Assembly (NCBI GenBank): GCA_001586965.3
Contig: LUCW03001474.1
Location: forward strand, 2,501-27,500
Length of the DNA stretch: 25,000 nt
Direction: 5' to 3'
From: Sphaeroforma sirkka
Lineage: Eukaryota > Opisthokonta > Ichthyosporea > Ichthyophonida
A program made the translations under genes and the position numbers. The notes beneath the pieces are model-generated. The model searched no databases and was not told where the DNA came from. It saw only the letters and a program-made list of their open reading frames with translations. Below are positions 1 to 10,881 of the stretch, in pieces; positions within the stretch are counted from its first letter, which is position 1, and each line of letters starts with the position of its first letter.

Positions 1-1
1 G

Positions 2-169
2 CCCGCGATATCAGAGCAGGACGTGGTAAGAGATGTGATTTACCTACTGGAAGGAATCGATAGCGAGTACATAAAGATCGTCGATAGGAACCCGTCAGTC
101 ATGCAACAGAACAGTGACGATATGATGCAGGATGGCACCAATCATTTGATGGGAGAGGGTCCGGAGTAC
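2..169 (+). CDS. Partial exon, GCP3/Spc98-like gamma-tubulin complex component
   Basis: The frame is open from the window edge (codons from position 2) and reads ISEQDVVRDVIYLLEGID followed by SEYIKI. This resembles the conserved start of the GCP N-terminal domain in GCP3/Spc98 proteins, which have a 'SE..LVRDI.Y..QGIDGK(Y/N)I' pattern. Those proteins are part of the gamma-tubulin ring complex that nucleates microtubules. After about 56 codons the translation turns into hydrophobic Cys/Tyr/Val-rich sequence typical of translated intron and stops at 332-334. I therefore place a 5' splice site (GTGTGTGT) at about 170. The next conserved GCP3 block (an 'ELGWL' helix) is not visible downstream on the plus strand. 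The fragment may be an exon before a very long intron, or a truncated gene copy. The match is from memory of the family and rests on about 25 residues. Confidence 0.5.
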
Positions 170-987
170 GTGTGTGTATATCACGCTTGTAAGCCGATCA
201 AGACCCTGTTGCTTGCCACAGCTTACTCTTTTGTGTATTGTGCGCTGTGCTTGTGTCTATTTCTTATGCATGTTCATACGTATTTGCACGTTCTTGCATA
301 TATTTTTTATGTGAATTTTAGTATGTGTTATTGAAGTGTGAATGTATGTGTATGTCTCTATAGGTGTATACACGTGAAAGACATGTGATTTTCAAAGTTA
401 TACAATGTAGGGTTATGCATATGGGTACACGTAGGTGCGGTATACATGTATAACTTTGAACTCGTGGATGTGCGCGCATGCTTTAATGTCCATATATATA
501 TATATTACAAAAATTCGGAGCTGATGAGCCCACTTCTAGATTATTGACATTGCAGTGCAAAATAAGTTAAGATAAGTAGATATGTTCCTATAAAATCCTA
601 AACCCTTACTAATCTTTGACGACCATCAGGAACACCTCCAAACAATATATCCCCGTGTTTAGAACCACTAATTTTACTAAGTACATATAGCTATAAACAA
701 AGCACTACATCTAACATATGCTTACAACTAGGCAAGGATAAGTTCTCGAATTCAGCAACTTCGCCTTGATATTAATAATTTGAACTAGCACACTCACCAT
801 CCTCCCACCATGGCCATGCATTAGTTCTGTGCTAGGTACACTATACCTCTGGACTAGACCGACTTTCTCGACTGGAGATTGCGTATGCCAGCAAAGATTC
901 AACTGATATCACGCACATGTCGAAAAGATGCCATGAGACCATTCCGGCCTCGGCGAGCATAAAAATAGTACCCCATGACAATTCAGT
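170..987. other. No gene recognised (putative intron/intergenic)
   Basis: This stretch is AT/GT-rich with (TA)n near 492-505 and no long open frame on either strand. It probably holds intron sequence of the GCP3-like fragment and the 3' flank of the zinc-finger gene. AG sites that could act as acceptors (CTCTATAG near 353-362, ACATTGCAG near 547-555) lead into frames that stop quickly. I found no canonical AATAAA for the minus-strand gene. Confidence 0.5.
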
Positions 988-3900
988 CTAATTGTCCCAT
1001 TGACGGTGTATATCCATATGTCGATCAAGTTCACGGCTTGAATTTAAAGTCATTGCGCACACGTGGCATCTAAAGGCATCCGAAGAAACTGGCGTGGAGG
1101 AGCTCCTGTGCCACTCGACATGTCCATGTCGACGCAGATGTGCATTCATCTCTGCAACAGTAACAAATGTCTCATGGCATCCTTTCACCGCACAGGCAAA
1201 GCTCGATCTCCGCTCCGAAGACGTACGATCTCTTACACGATGACCAATTCCAGTGGTATTTGGAGTTCCGAGTCCGTCGCGTTTGAGGGGTATTAGCGCT
1301 TGTGGGCCATCACCTACTGACTTCCGCAGATTTTCTGCGTGGTCCGGTGCCCTGGCGATCTCGAAGTCAATAAACGACGTCGTTTGTCTAACAGAACCTA
1401 ATTCCCGCGGATACCATCCCTGGCCTAACTGCAGCCTTGAGTCGCGCCAGGGAGCTGGTGCATCGTACGGCGCGCCCTGTACTGAGCCAGTGTGGCTTCG
1501 AGTGCTACCCAGTAACTGTCTGCTATGTGCAGTGGAACCTCTTCGAACCCTGGGAGCGGTGGTTTTGATATTTATACGCTTTGCTGAACTCGGTTGTGAT
1601 TGGCTTGAGCTGCCATGTCGTTGATAAGCTACCGTTTCGGGACTCCTCTGTGGGACGCTATTCTCGGCGCCAGAAGACCAAAAATTTGCTGTTCCTATCG
1701 CTCCCACGTCGTCATTCTTGCTCATGTGTGAAACCTCGTGTCGACTGAAAGCCTCGGCACCACTGAGCTGCGCTCCACAACCATTGCGTGCACAAAGGTG
1801 GATACCGTCATGCATACGCGCTGTATGTTTGTGATAGTTATCTAGTGAGTCAAAGGTTTGAGCGCATTTATTCCAGCCACATGTGGAAGCTACATGATTC
1901 TGACGAGATGTCACTTCAAACGAATGGTCTCGTTGCAAGTTGCCGCGAGTGGTAGCATGGGCGCTCGTACTGAAGCTGTCGTACGGACCACTTGGGTACC
2001 TTGAAGTCATCGGCGGCATAGAGGAAAACGGGCGAATCGGTAGCGCCGATACCCCCTGCTGATCATAGGAACCGAAGTTCGCTATAGCTGTATCATTGGA
2101 GCTCTGCGCAGAAAAGTATTTTGACTTTCCTGGAAAAAATCTGGATTCCGGAACGTCAGAGAAAGATCGCTCTGCAGTGTCATGTCCTCGAGAGGACTGT
2201 GTCGTGATCCGTCGCTTCCTATGGGACTTTTGATGGTCCTGCAACTCGGCTTCGCTACTAAATACCGCAACACAATCTTCCCATCTACAAAAGAAGTGGC
2301 AACCCTGAGCTTCACGTCCCGAATGCATGTGCAAAATGTGGGCATTCAGCGCTTCTCGTAAAGCGAACTTTTCTGGGCAACCAGATAGGGTACACTTGTA
2401 CTTTCGATATGAGGTATATTTCGGAACAGATGTTCTATCGTGGGAGCGAGCATGACTTTTCACTGCATCCTCTGAAAAATAACGTTCATTACATCCTTCA
2501 TAAGGACATACAAACTTCTTGTGTTCTACCATGTGTTGCATGAGGTGCTCTTCACATGTGAACATCTGTCCGCACGAGCCTATCGAACACACATAGCGCG
2601 AGTACGATGGGCTCGTACTCTGTAGACTTGAAGCAGTGGTGCCCAGCTGAGTACAATGCTCATACATATGCTTCTTCAACTCTGATGGACTTGAAAACCT
2701 GCGGCCACAATTCTCCCATCTACAAATCAACATAAGATGTGACTCTACATGTGTGTGGTACTCCGATGCAACACCTGAATACTTCGAGCATTGCCCCAGC
2801 CACTTGCATATTTTCCTACTAGTAGATGAAGATGTGCCAGTATTTTCCCCGTCGTCTCCACATTGGATTGCGTTGGCGTGCTCCGCCAAGTGCGATATCA
2901 AGGCTGATTCTGTCTTGATGACCTGCTTACATCCTTCCCATTCACACAGATATGCCGTATGATTCATTACATGAACCATGAAGGCCTCGCTACTTGATTT
3001 GCTCTGGCTCCTACACTCTTTTCGACAGTCTTCCCAGCCACATTTGAATGCGCCTCTCTTGTTCTTGTGACTGTATAGTACACTCTGATGCGTGTCCATA
3101 TGCATACTAAACGCGATGTGAGAGACAAAGTTCTCGCCACATGATTCCCAGGCGCACGAGTATTCCACATGCGACTGAAGGTGGACTCTGAGGTCGATTA
3201 AGGATTTATGTGTCTGTTTACAGCCCCCCCAAAAGCACACATAGCTCTCATGCGCTTTGGCATGTTCTAATCGCTGTGACCTCGAGGTCAAATTTGCACC
3301 ACAGTTCTCCCATGCACACGTGTTGCCGTCATGTGCACTTAAGTGCGATCTGAATCTCTTCATCGATGTAAAAACTTGACCACACCCCTCCCACTTGCAA
3401 TCGTATCTGTGATGTGCTGCCATGTGCATTGAGAGTTCGCCGTGAGTAGCCAGTTGTTCAGAGCAATTGTCCCATCCGCAACTGTACGCCCGATGTTGGT
3501 CAACGTGTCTCTTGAGCAATCCCAACTCATCGAAAACTTCATCACAATCGAGCCATAAGCACGCATACTGGTCTTCATCAGGCTCGTCAGGTACTGCTTG
3601 TTCGTTGATCACAGCTTCCATCAGACGAGTACGCTGAGCAAGTTGTTCGCTCGTTAGTGCCAATTCCGTTCCTTGCGAGGCATCGGTCCTGATAGAAATT
3701 TCAGTACTTCCATTGGCAGTAGAATGTGACACGTCTCCCTCCGTGTTCTGGGTAGATGTGTTCACCGGCGTGTTTGTATGTGAAAGATGTGATCTGTCTG
3801 TGCCACTGACTTTTGAGCTGGGTTTATTTTCGGTTGAAGCACCAGGCAAAGTATCTACTTGAGAATTGTTCCGCGACATGACAACCTCGACGTCATCACT

Positions 3901-4092
3901 TTCGGTATTTCTTCTGAATTGTTCGGCCTCGATGTTCCCTTTATCGTTCCTAATATGTGTTTGTCCCGAGTCAATTGCACATTTGACTTTAAGTTGTTCA
4001 GACTTCGGAGACTGCGTCTTTTCAAGTATATTTTCCGCTTCTTGAAGCAGCCCACATGTAGACCTGTGCCATGTCGAACCCTGCGTGGCCAA
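988..4092 (-). CDS. Large C2H2 zinc-finger protein with CxWxxC (GLI/ZIC-like) fingers, main exon
   Basis: A 1034-codon uninterrupted frame encodes 18 C2H2 fingers. Numbering from the first codon, fingers 1-14 span residues ~178-624, 15-16 span ~738-789 and 17-18 span ~967-1029. Most are C-x4-C-x12-H-x3-H. Eleven have Trp in the first knuckle (CGWDNC, CKWEGC, CAWENC, CRWEDC), the hallmark of tandem CWCH2 fingers in GLI/ZIC-type proteins. Finger 18 is the only C-x2-C finger. The Ser/Thr/Gln-rich linkers look disordered, and HRKRR (~625-629) may be a nuclear signal. The role is inferred to be nuclear nucleic-acid binding; targets are unknown. The frame opens with TTG directly after a TAG whose AG fits a 3' splice site (pyrimidine-rich TTTCCCTTTTTG upstream), so I treat 4092 as an exon boundary and not a start. 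The first internal ATG is codon 72 (3879). The open frame and the dense fingers make coding status near certain; orthology is not assignable. Confidence 0.9.
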   Translation of the reverse strand: MATQGSTWHRSTCGLLQEAENILEKTQSPKSEQLKVKCAIDSGQTHIRNDKGNIEAEQFRRNTESDDVEVVMSRNNSQVDTLPGASTENKPSSKVSGTDRSHLSHTNTPVNTSTQNTEGDVSHSTANGSTEISIRTDASQGTELALTSEQLAQRTRLMEAVINEQAVPDEPDEDQYACLWLDCDEVFDELGLLKRHVDQHRAYSCGWDNCSEQLATHGELSMHMAAHHRYDCKWEGCGQVFTSMKRFRSHLSAHDGNTCAWENCGANLTSRSQRLEHAKAHESYVCFWGGCKQTHKSLIDLRVHLQSHVEYSCAWESCGENFVSHIAFSMHMDTHQSVLYSHKNKRGAFKCGWEDCRKECRSQSKSSSEAFMVHVMNHTAYLCEWEGCKQVIKTESALISHLAEHANAIQCGDDGENTGTSSSTSRKICKWLGQCSKYSGVASEYHTHVESHLMLICRWENCGRRFSSPSELKKHMYEHCTQLGTTASSLQSTSPSYSRYVCSIGSCGQMFTCEEHLMQHMVEHKKFVCPYEGCNERYFSEDAVKSHARSHDRTSVPKYTSYRKYKCTLSGCPEKFALREALNAHILHMHSGREAQGCHFFCRWEDCVAVFSSEAELQDHQKSHRKRRITTQSSRGHDTAERSFSDVPESRFFPGKSKYFSAQSSNDTAIANFGSYDQQGVSALPIRPFSSMPPMTSRYPSGPYDSFSTSAHATTRGNLQRDHSFEVTSRQNHVASTCGWNKCAQTFDSLDNYHKHTARMHDGIHLCARNGCGAQLSGAEAFSRHEVSHMSKNDDVGAIGTANFWSSGAENSVPQRSPETVAYQRHGSSSQSQPSSAKRINIKTTAPRVRRGSTAHSRQLLGSTRSHTGSVQGAPYDAPAPWRDSRLQLGQGWYPRELGSVRQTTSFIDFEIARAPDHAENLRKSVGDGPQALIPLKRDGLGTPNTTGIGHRVRDRTSSERRSSFACAVKGCHETFVTVAEMNAHLRRHGHVEWHRSSSTPVSSDAFRCHVCAMTLNSSRELDRHMDIHRQWDN

Positions 4093-4647
4093 CTATACAC
4101 ATTCAAAAAGGGAAATACCGACTCAGCTCTTGGACAAGACCACATAATGTTACAATGACAGATTCACTATCTACATTGCTGCTATAGTGGCGCTTTTTGC
4201 TCCCATGATACGCAGCATGCAGCTGATTTCAAACTGTAATAGGTCAACTTGATCTCAATTGAGAATGCACCTGGTAAAGTACCTGGAAAAGTTCTGGTTC
4301 TATATATATCTGCGATACGAAATCATCGGTGAAACAGAGAGCGCTGTTAGTGGTGTATCGCTCTATAGAAAATATGTTTGCTCGCGATTTAAGAAACATG
4401 GCAATCGCTATATGCATTTAGACACAAAACTGTGGTTATTTTTGTGTACTGAGGCAGAATGTATCACTGCAGGTAAGACAAATATAGACTGGTGATTGTT
4501 GTAACAGCAAAGTAATAATAATACTGTAAACAAACATCTTTTGGTAAAAATATAAATGAAAAAGTCAAATTTCACCTTTAATTGTAGCAGCGAACCAGAA
4601 TAATATTGTAGACGAACATCTTGAAACACAAGCCAATCAAAATTTAC
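4093..4647 (-). other. Putative intron of the zinc-finger gene
   Basis: This 555-bp segment starts GTAAATTTT and ends with a pyrimidine-rich stretch and TATAG on the minus strand. Both flanking exons are in phase 0. It is AT-rich and stops close every frame of useful length. The translated ORFs inside it (for example on the plus strand at 4259-4495) resemble no protein I know. Confidence 0.55.
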
Positions 4648-4850
4648 CTTATGGTGATCGGCGCAGAAACCTGCACCACATGCACATCCACGGATGGCGG
4701 TTCCGCGGCAGACGGTACAGGTTTCATCGACTGGTAAGTTTGTTTGCATATTGTATCGATATTAGCACATCATTCAGCAAGATTGCATTCGTCAGCCCTG
4801 CGATTCTTATATGAGTTTCCTAAGCTTGCAAATGAATGTTCGTCTACAAT

Positions 4851-4852
<2 letters not shown>
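4603..4852. repeat. 17-bp perfect inverted repeat flanking zinc-finger exon 1
   Basis: ATATTGTAGACGAACAT at 4603-4619 has its exact reverse complement at 4836-4852. The arms lie in the putative intron and just upstream of the ATG, so exon 1 sits in the loop of a possible pre-mRNA stem. Part of each arm is low-complexity (ATAT), but the TGTAGACGAACA core is not. Confidence 0.7.
4648..4749 (-). CDS. Proposed first exon of the zinc-finger gene: AN1/MYND-like zinc-ligand cluster
   Basis: The minus strand reads ATG at 4749 (in-frame TAA seven codons upstream) and then 34 codons containing CTVCRGTAIRGCACGAGFC followed by ADHHK. The pattern C-x2-C-x7-C-x-C-G-x2-F-C-x2-H matches the first six ligands of an AN1 finger. 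The last codon AAG abuts GTAAAT, a good 5' splice site in phase 0. The large zinc-finger exon begins in phase 0 after an AG at 4093-4094, and its first residues supply H-x3-C (TWHRSTC). Splicing would complete an eight-ligand CCCCCHHC module resembling AN1 or, in its W-H-x3-C tail, MYND. The combined protein would be 1068 residues. Alternatively TTACCAG at ~4733-4739, preceded by GCTAAT, is an acceptor and this is an internal exon. Exon identity is strong; the exact start is less sure. Confidence 0.62.
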
Positions 4853-6341
<1,489 letters not shown>

Positions 6342-6901
6342 TATCATTATTTAAAATTTGAAGACAGCGCAGGTACTCGGGCATACACATAGCGTATTTT
6401 TAGATGTGATTGACGTGTCGATTCAGAATCAGAGATCCACAACAAGAGCAACATCTAGTTGCCAAAAATAAACCCTAGAACTCTGGGTCGGGTCGGTTAT
6501 AAAATAGCGATTTGCGGGTACATACCGAAAATTTTAAAAGAATGTAGGTGGCCCCTCACGGAAAACAGGTGCCTGCAACTGCACATGTTGAGCAGCTGAA
6601 GCCTGAGGCCGAGAGCCTAGTACGAGAGAGTCGCTTAGGTGTTCACTCTTCTATAAAAATCGTGATGTCACTGAGCAGAGAGTACGATGCTGCCGCCAGC
6701 TACAATCCCCGGCCCTAATTAATTATTCCCGCTCTGCAGTCCCCGACTCCCCGGCTTGTATTTCCTGCACAAAAGTGTCTTCAATGTCGTGTGTTTGATA
6801 TATATACAATTTTTGCAATAATATATAGGCTATTTTACAATAAGCATGACACCTGAATCTATATATACAATTTTTGTTTTTATTTTCAATAAGGAGGAGG
6901 G

Positions 6902-7037
6902 TTATTAGGAGGCTATGACTATTCCTGTATTTCAGTATTGTGAATTCCAGCGCGCATGTTCAACAAAAAAAAAAAGAGTATTTGTCTTCAGGCTTTTTTA
7001 AAAACAGTAAACATCTATCATAGTCTCCTAGAAATAA
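6902..7037. mobile_element. Candidate MITE-like element with imperfect terminal inverted repeats
   Basis: The left end TTATTAGGAGGCTATGAC and the reverse complement of the right end (TTATTTCTAGGAGACTATGA) share TTATT and AGGAG[G/A]CTATGA. The interior is ~100 bp, AT-rich and non-coding. Related words occur at 5252, 7137, 18338, 18395 and inverted at 18435, suggesting a dispersed family. The target-site duplication is unclear because the flanks are AT-rich. Confidence 0.35.
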
Positions 7038-7294
7038 TAAATAAAACAAATCATACAAATATCAAACATAGTAGAGAAATATAGTACATATTTCTATTTA
7101 TTTTTTTTAAATCGAACAGTACAATACTACAAATGGTCATAGCCCTCAAATTATAAATATTTACAAAGGCTATAAAATGGAGATAGTAGAAAAAATGAAG
7201 AAAAAAAAATTTAAATGGTATTGCGGGAGCGTGGCTGCTCATTTGGTACGATCGACCAACTGAATAAATAGCTGGAATTGCCTAGAAATTATAG

Positions 7295-7558
7295 AGGACA
7301 GGGTGTGAGGGCGACAGACACTTTGACTTTGGGGCATCGCGGGCATTGATAAATAATGTCGACAAAGACTTAGAAAAGCTTACGCTTTCAGCAATAAAAT
7401 ATGTCTCCGACATGGGGACTGAAAGCGTTAACTGTAGATATTTTCGAAAAGATGAATTTGAAATTGAAAAGGAAAAATTGAAGAGGGAAAGAAAATTTGA
7501 AATTGAGGAAGTAAATTTGAAGTGGAAGAAAATTGGGATTTCGAAAGTTTGGGAGTAG
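7295..7558 (+). pseudogene. Small ORF remnant, charged coiled-coil-like
   Basis: The open frame has no ATG near its beginning (it opens after a TAG at 7292-7294; an internal ATG lies mid-frame). It encodes a Lys/Glu-rich helix of the form DEFEIEKEKLKRERKFEIEE ending in VWE and a stop. Its DNA around 7364-7396 (AAGCTTACGCTTTCAG core) recurs at 16047-16078, where the frame is not open. This suggests the tail of an unidentified transposon protein. No family is recognised. Confidence 0.25.
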
Positions 7559-8498
7559 AAAAAAAAAGTTGGCATGCATGATTGATGCATGCATGTATTT
7601 ATGAAAATTGAGAACTGTGGTCTTCGAAGTGTAGATGGAATGAGGTGAAATAGGAAGGTACAGTATTGATAAGTGAGTGAGAATAATGGACATGTTAGGA
7701 GAATATATAATTGTATGTTGGACGGAACATGAGGTTAATCATATGAGGAAATCAGGTGATTATAGGCGTACGGAAAGGAATGTATATTATTTCTTAAGTA
7801 GAATATGAGGCTGTATTGTTCATGGCATGCACGTGCAAGCAGGTGGAAAGCATAGCATGAGCGCAATGTATTGGAGGAGATAAAAGATTCAGGACGCGAA
7901 TTGATAGACTGGCAAGTAAGAGTTTATAAATTTATCATACGCTTTAATAATACTGAATACAAATGTAACATGAGACTGTTGGTGAAGTCATTGTGGTATT
8001 CCTGTGTGGAATGCAATGGAGGATTTCAGTGAAATGTAACATGCAAGCGTTGATAAAGACATGAAATTATACGAAGTAACAGTATAGTTTGCAATGTTGC
8101 ATTTTAATAATATCGAATACAATTGTAAATTCTATTACATATTGTAAGTGTCGTGTGTAGTAAAAGTGATAATAATGTAAAAGTAAGGGAAATGGAGGTG
8201 GAGCCTATTACAGAGAGTAGTAAAGATAGTAATATACGTGCCACTATTCTAAGCAATAATTATACACGCGATTATAACGTATGTAATGTAAAAGCAAGTA
8301 AAATGGGAAGGGTATACAAATGCAAGGTGAGTAAACAAAAAATATGTGTGTGCGGAGTGGTGATAATTGTAACTGCAATAATTGTAACACGCTCGACGTC
8401 AATGTCATCATGGTGGCTGCTGATGGTTGGCAAAGAGGCCGTAGACGGAGCCATAAATAAAGTAGAATATAAAAGCAAGGTAAAAGTAAGTGCGTGTA

Positions 8499-8701
<203 letters not shown>

Positions 8702-8719
8702 TATGAGGTTTTTTCCAAT

Positions 8720-8784
8720 GAAGGAAGGTTCCTGTGTATATATGCAGGCTAGTACATGGAAGTATCCTCTTCTTCTGTGATTTG
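8720..8784. repeat. Dispersed repeat copy 1 (partner at 15559-15631)
   Basis: The segment contains GGAAGGTTCCTGTGTATATA, GCAGGCTAGTACATGGAAGT and TTCTGTG in order. The same words occur in the same orientation at 15559-15631 with small indels. Both copies follow directly on a (TA)n tract. The two copies lie outside the Helitron at either side. Confidence 0.8.
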
Positions 8785-8925
8785 TTAGCGAATTATAATC
8801 AAAATCCCGTTTGAAGTTTGGGCTCAAGTGAGTCGACAATGGAAGATATGCGCTGAGTCAATTCGGGCCGGTGTTGACAAAACACTGCTACTATCGAATG
8901 TTCCATATATTCGCTTGCTGACCAA

Positions 8926-8953
8926 CTAGGTAGAGTACCCACCTCTGTGGTAC
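8926..8953 (-). other. Helitron 3' terminus: hairpin plus CTAG
   Basis: The minus strand reads GTACCACAGAGGTGGGTAC, then TCTAC, then CTAG, then T. The hairpin (8935-8953) has a 7-bp stem with one bulged base and a four-base loop, and lies 5 nt from the terminal CTAG. This is the standard Helitron 3' end and it sits in the orientation demanded by the Rep frames. Confidence 0.7.
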
Positions 8954-9915
8954 GGATCGGGTCTGCGTTGTGTAGTGCCGCGGAATGGGTTAGTGTAGAG
9001 TATGAAATACCGAGAAGGACCGGTTATTCGTCATAATCCGGTCGAGCAGCGAGGATGGGGCTAAGCCAATGCCGCACTAGACCACGGATGAATTTGGTAT
9101 GTGTTGGCTGGCCTGGATCGGAAGTATCATAGGCGGAACCAACAAGCGCGATGATTTGGTTTGAACCGAAATTTGGAAGTAGTACTTCAACAGCGTGATT
9201 AGCCGGGATATGGGGAATATCTGTTGATGTGTCAGGGACGGGTGAGGGTACGGTGGTTCTTCAGCATGCTGGAGAAAAGATCCAAGGTGTTTGTAGAGGA
9301 TCCGGATACCGTGGAAGTCGTTGCACTCCTGTAATTGCTGAAGGAGGTCAGGGCCAATGGGCGGCAGTTTTGGACCTACCAGGATGCGTCGAATCAGTTG
9401 TTGGATGCAGGTAAAGTGTTGTGGCTACCGGGGCAGACAGGGCAGAGACAGCCGTCGGTGCGGTAGTCGAGCAATGTGAACATGTACGTATTTGTTACAA
9501 TCATAGCACAGAGCCGGATTGGTGTAGACTCGAAGCAGCGATTGAAGCTGTCGTGTCTGGATGTGTCTCGGTTTGAGGTTGGCGGTTTACCCATAACCAG
9601 TTGCTAGTAGTATTGGCGCCAGGCCATTGCCGCGATCTCTTTGTTGAGCCATCGTTTTGTTGAGTTCTTCCTGATATCGCCACAGCGTTGGCGGAGGGCT
9701 ACATGGTCGGGTGTATGCCCACCCGTGTTTTTGTGTACAGTTTTTAGGTGAGCATAGATATTGTATGGGAAGCGCAGTGATTGTTGATAGTAAGTTATTA
9801 TTAAGGGGTTGTAAAAAAATCAAGTATTCATCGTACCTCTTCATACCTCTTCATACCTCTTCAGGTGTTAATGGACACCATTGATTGGTGTTGTAGTCGT
9901 CAGTACGATGGAAAA
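8954..9915 (-). pseudogene. 3' part of the Helitron, unrecognised degenerate coding
   Basis: This segment is visibly less AT-rich than the rest of the element. The minus strand keeps moderately long open stretches in shifting frames, for example around 9394-9594 (with CPVCPGSHNTLP) and around 9120-9350 (with RILYKHLGSFLQHAEEPP). None contains a helicase motif I recognise. It could be the worn-out region between Rep and helicase, a replaced helicase region, or a captured host fragment. The plus-strand ORF at 9229-9414 is best seen as a shadow. Confidence 0.35.
9834..9863. repeat. Three tandem copies of a 10-bp unit
   Basis: TACCTCTTCA is repeated three times exactly. Because 10 is not a multiple of three, extra copies shift the Helitron reading frame. 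It is probably a post-insertion slippage product. Confidence 0.9.
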
Positions 9916-10263
9916 TCATGGAGGAAAAGCGGGTACCGGGAGTACTAAGGATGTCTGTTTCATTGCAATTTGAATGGGGTAAGTGAAGTGTTCAATTGTG
10001 AGTATTATTAAGAGTATGTTGGCCAGATATAAGGTTCTGTGTGTTGATATTGTCGTCGTCTGACTCGGAGTAAAAATCAGTATCTGAGTCGCTGGAACTA
10101 TCAGTATCTGTGTTGTCGGAAATTTTTGTATTCGTGGTATCATTAAGGATTTTGTGTTTGAGCTAATTACTGACTTGCCAAGGAGATATGTATGTATCAA
10201 GTACAGAGGAACTGTAAAACTCGGACCTTCATAATGAGAATTGCAAGATCTCCTGGATTGCAA
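9916..10263 (-). pseudogene. Helitron protein segment after the Rep tyrosines, with acidic tract
   Basis: The frame continues the Rep sequence after a frameshift at ~10235: ILQFS in the previous frame is followed here by HYEGPSFTVPLYLIHTY, comparable to the region after the conserved S.QE helix in Helitron Reps. In another frame an acidic Ser/Asp tract (DTDSSSDSDTDFYSESDDD, ~10050-10111) is read. The start codon of the listed open frame is not biologically meaningful. Confidence 0.45.
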
Positions 10264-10840
10264 TACAATCCATTGTATTAATACGATATATAATTCTTTG
10301 TAGAAGTTGCTTCAGTTGTGGATTACTTCTATTTTCAGTATATTGCGTGGGATAATCTTGAGTGTGATCGAATGCTTTAGAAATGGTGTCAAGAACATGA
10401 GTCAACGGGTCGTCCGTTTTGCTTTTATATTCTGATGTGTAATAGTAAGAATTTATGGCTTGTAAGGCACTGCTCATTAAATACCAATCTTGGTTACACT
10501 TTAATGCAGCCATAGTGGGCACATTATAATCAGTGATATGTGTATCTTGCTTTGTTTTTCTTTGTGTGGCGTGAGTAATACATCGATGGTCTCCTCGTGC
10601 ATGTATCTGTTGTACAATGAACGGGAGTGTAGTAGTTTGTGATGAATTCGTAACTGGTTCTGCAAATATATTATCATGAGTATCATTGTGGGATAAATTT
10701 AAAAATTGAGTAATGGACTGTAGTACAGATGGTCTAGCGATTCGGCAATTAATCTTTCCTGAGGTACCTTTTGCACATGTAAGTGTGTGTCTATGTATTT
10801 GTGTCATACATGCTGTTTTATTCATATCTTCAAAAAACAC
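10229..10840 (-). pseudogene. Helitron Rep C-terminal part: H/C cluster and catalytic tyrosine motif
   Basis: The open frame contains, in order, HRHTLTCAKG and NCRIARP (the H.H...C / CR..P cluster after the HUH motif), then DYNVPTMAALKCNQDWYLMS, then SYYYTSEYKSKTDDP at residues ~131-145. Helitron Reps carry 'YNP.L....N.D......A..Y..KY.SK' here, and the two tyrosines (Y2) perform strand cleavage and transfer. A closing helix LLQRIIYRINTMDCIAIQE matches the Helitron 'I...N....S.QE' block. About 200 codons are intact. The frame is lost between this segment and the HUH-bearing segment upstream. Confidence 0.78.
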
Positions 10841-10881
10841 TCTACATCGAGTACTTCAGTTGGGTGGGTCTTGGCTCAATA

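Noticed and set aside
1253..1624. 123-codon plus-strand ORF inside the zinc-finger exon
   Set aside because: It is a shadow of the minus-strand coding frame, which carries unmistakable zinc fingers.
4408..4645. C-terminal part of the minus-strand ORF that begins at 4749
   Set aside because: After the GTAAAT donor the sequence becomes AT-rich with hydrophobic and Cys runs typical of translated intron.
6350..6780. tRNA or other structured RNA gene in the less AT-rich patch
   Set aside because: I found no tRNA box A/box B pair or cloverleaf-compatible arms; the GTCGATTCAGAATC word lacks the rest of a T-arm.
8926..9915. PIF1 helicase domain of the Helitron
   Set aside because: No GxxGxGKS/T-type motif could be found in any minus-strand frame by eye.
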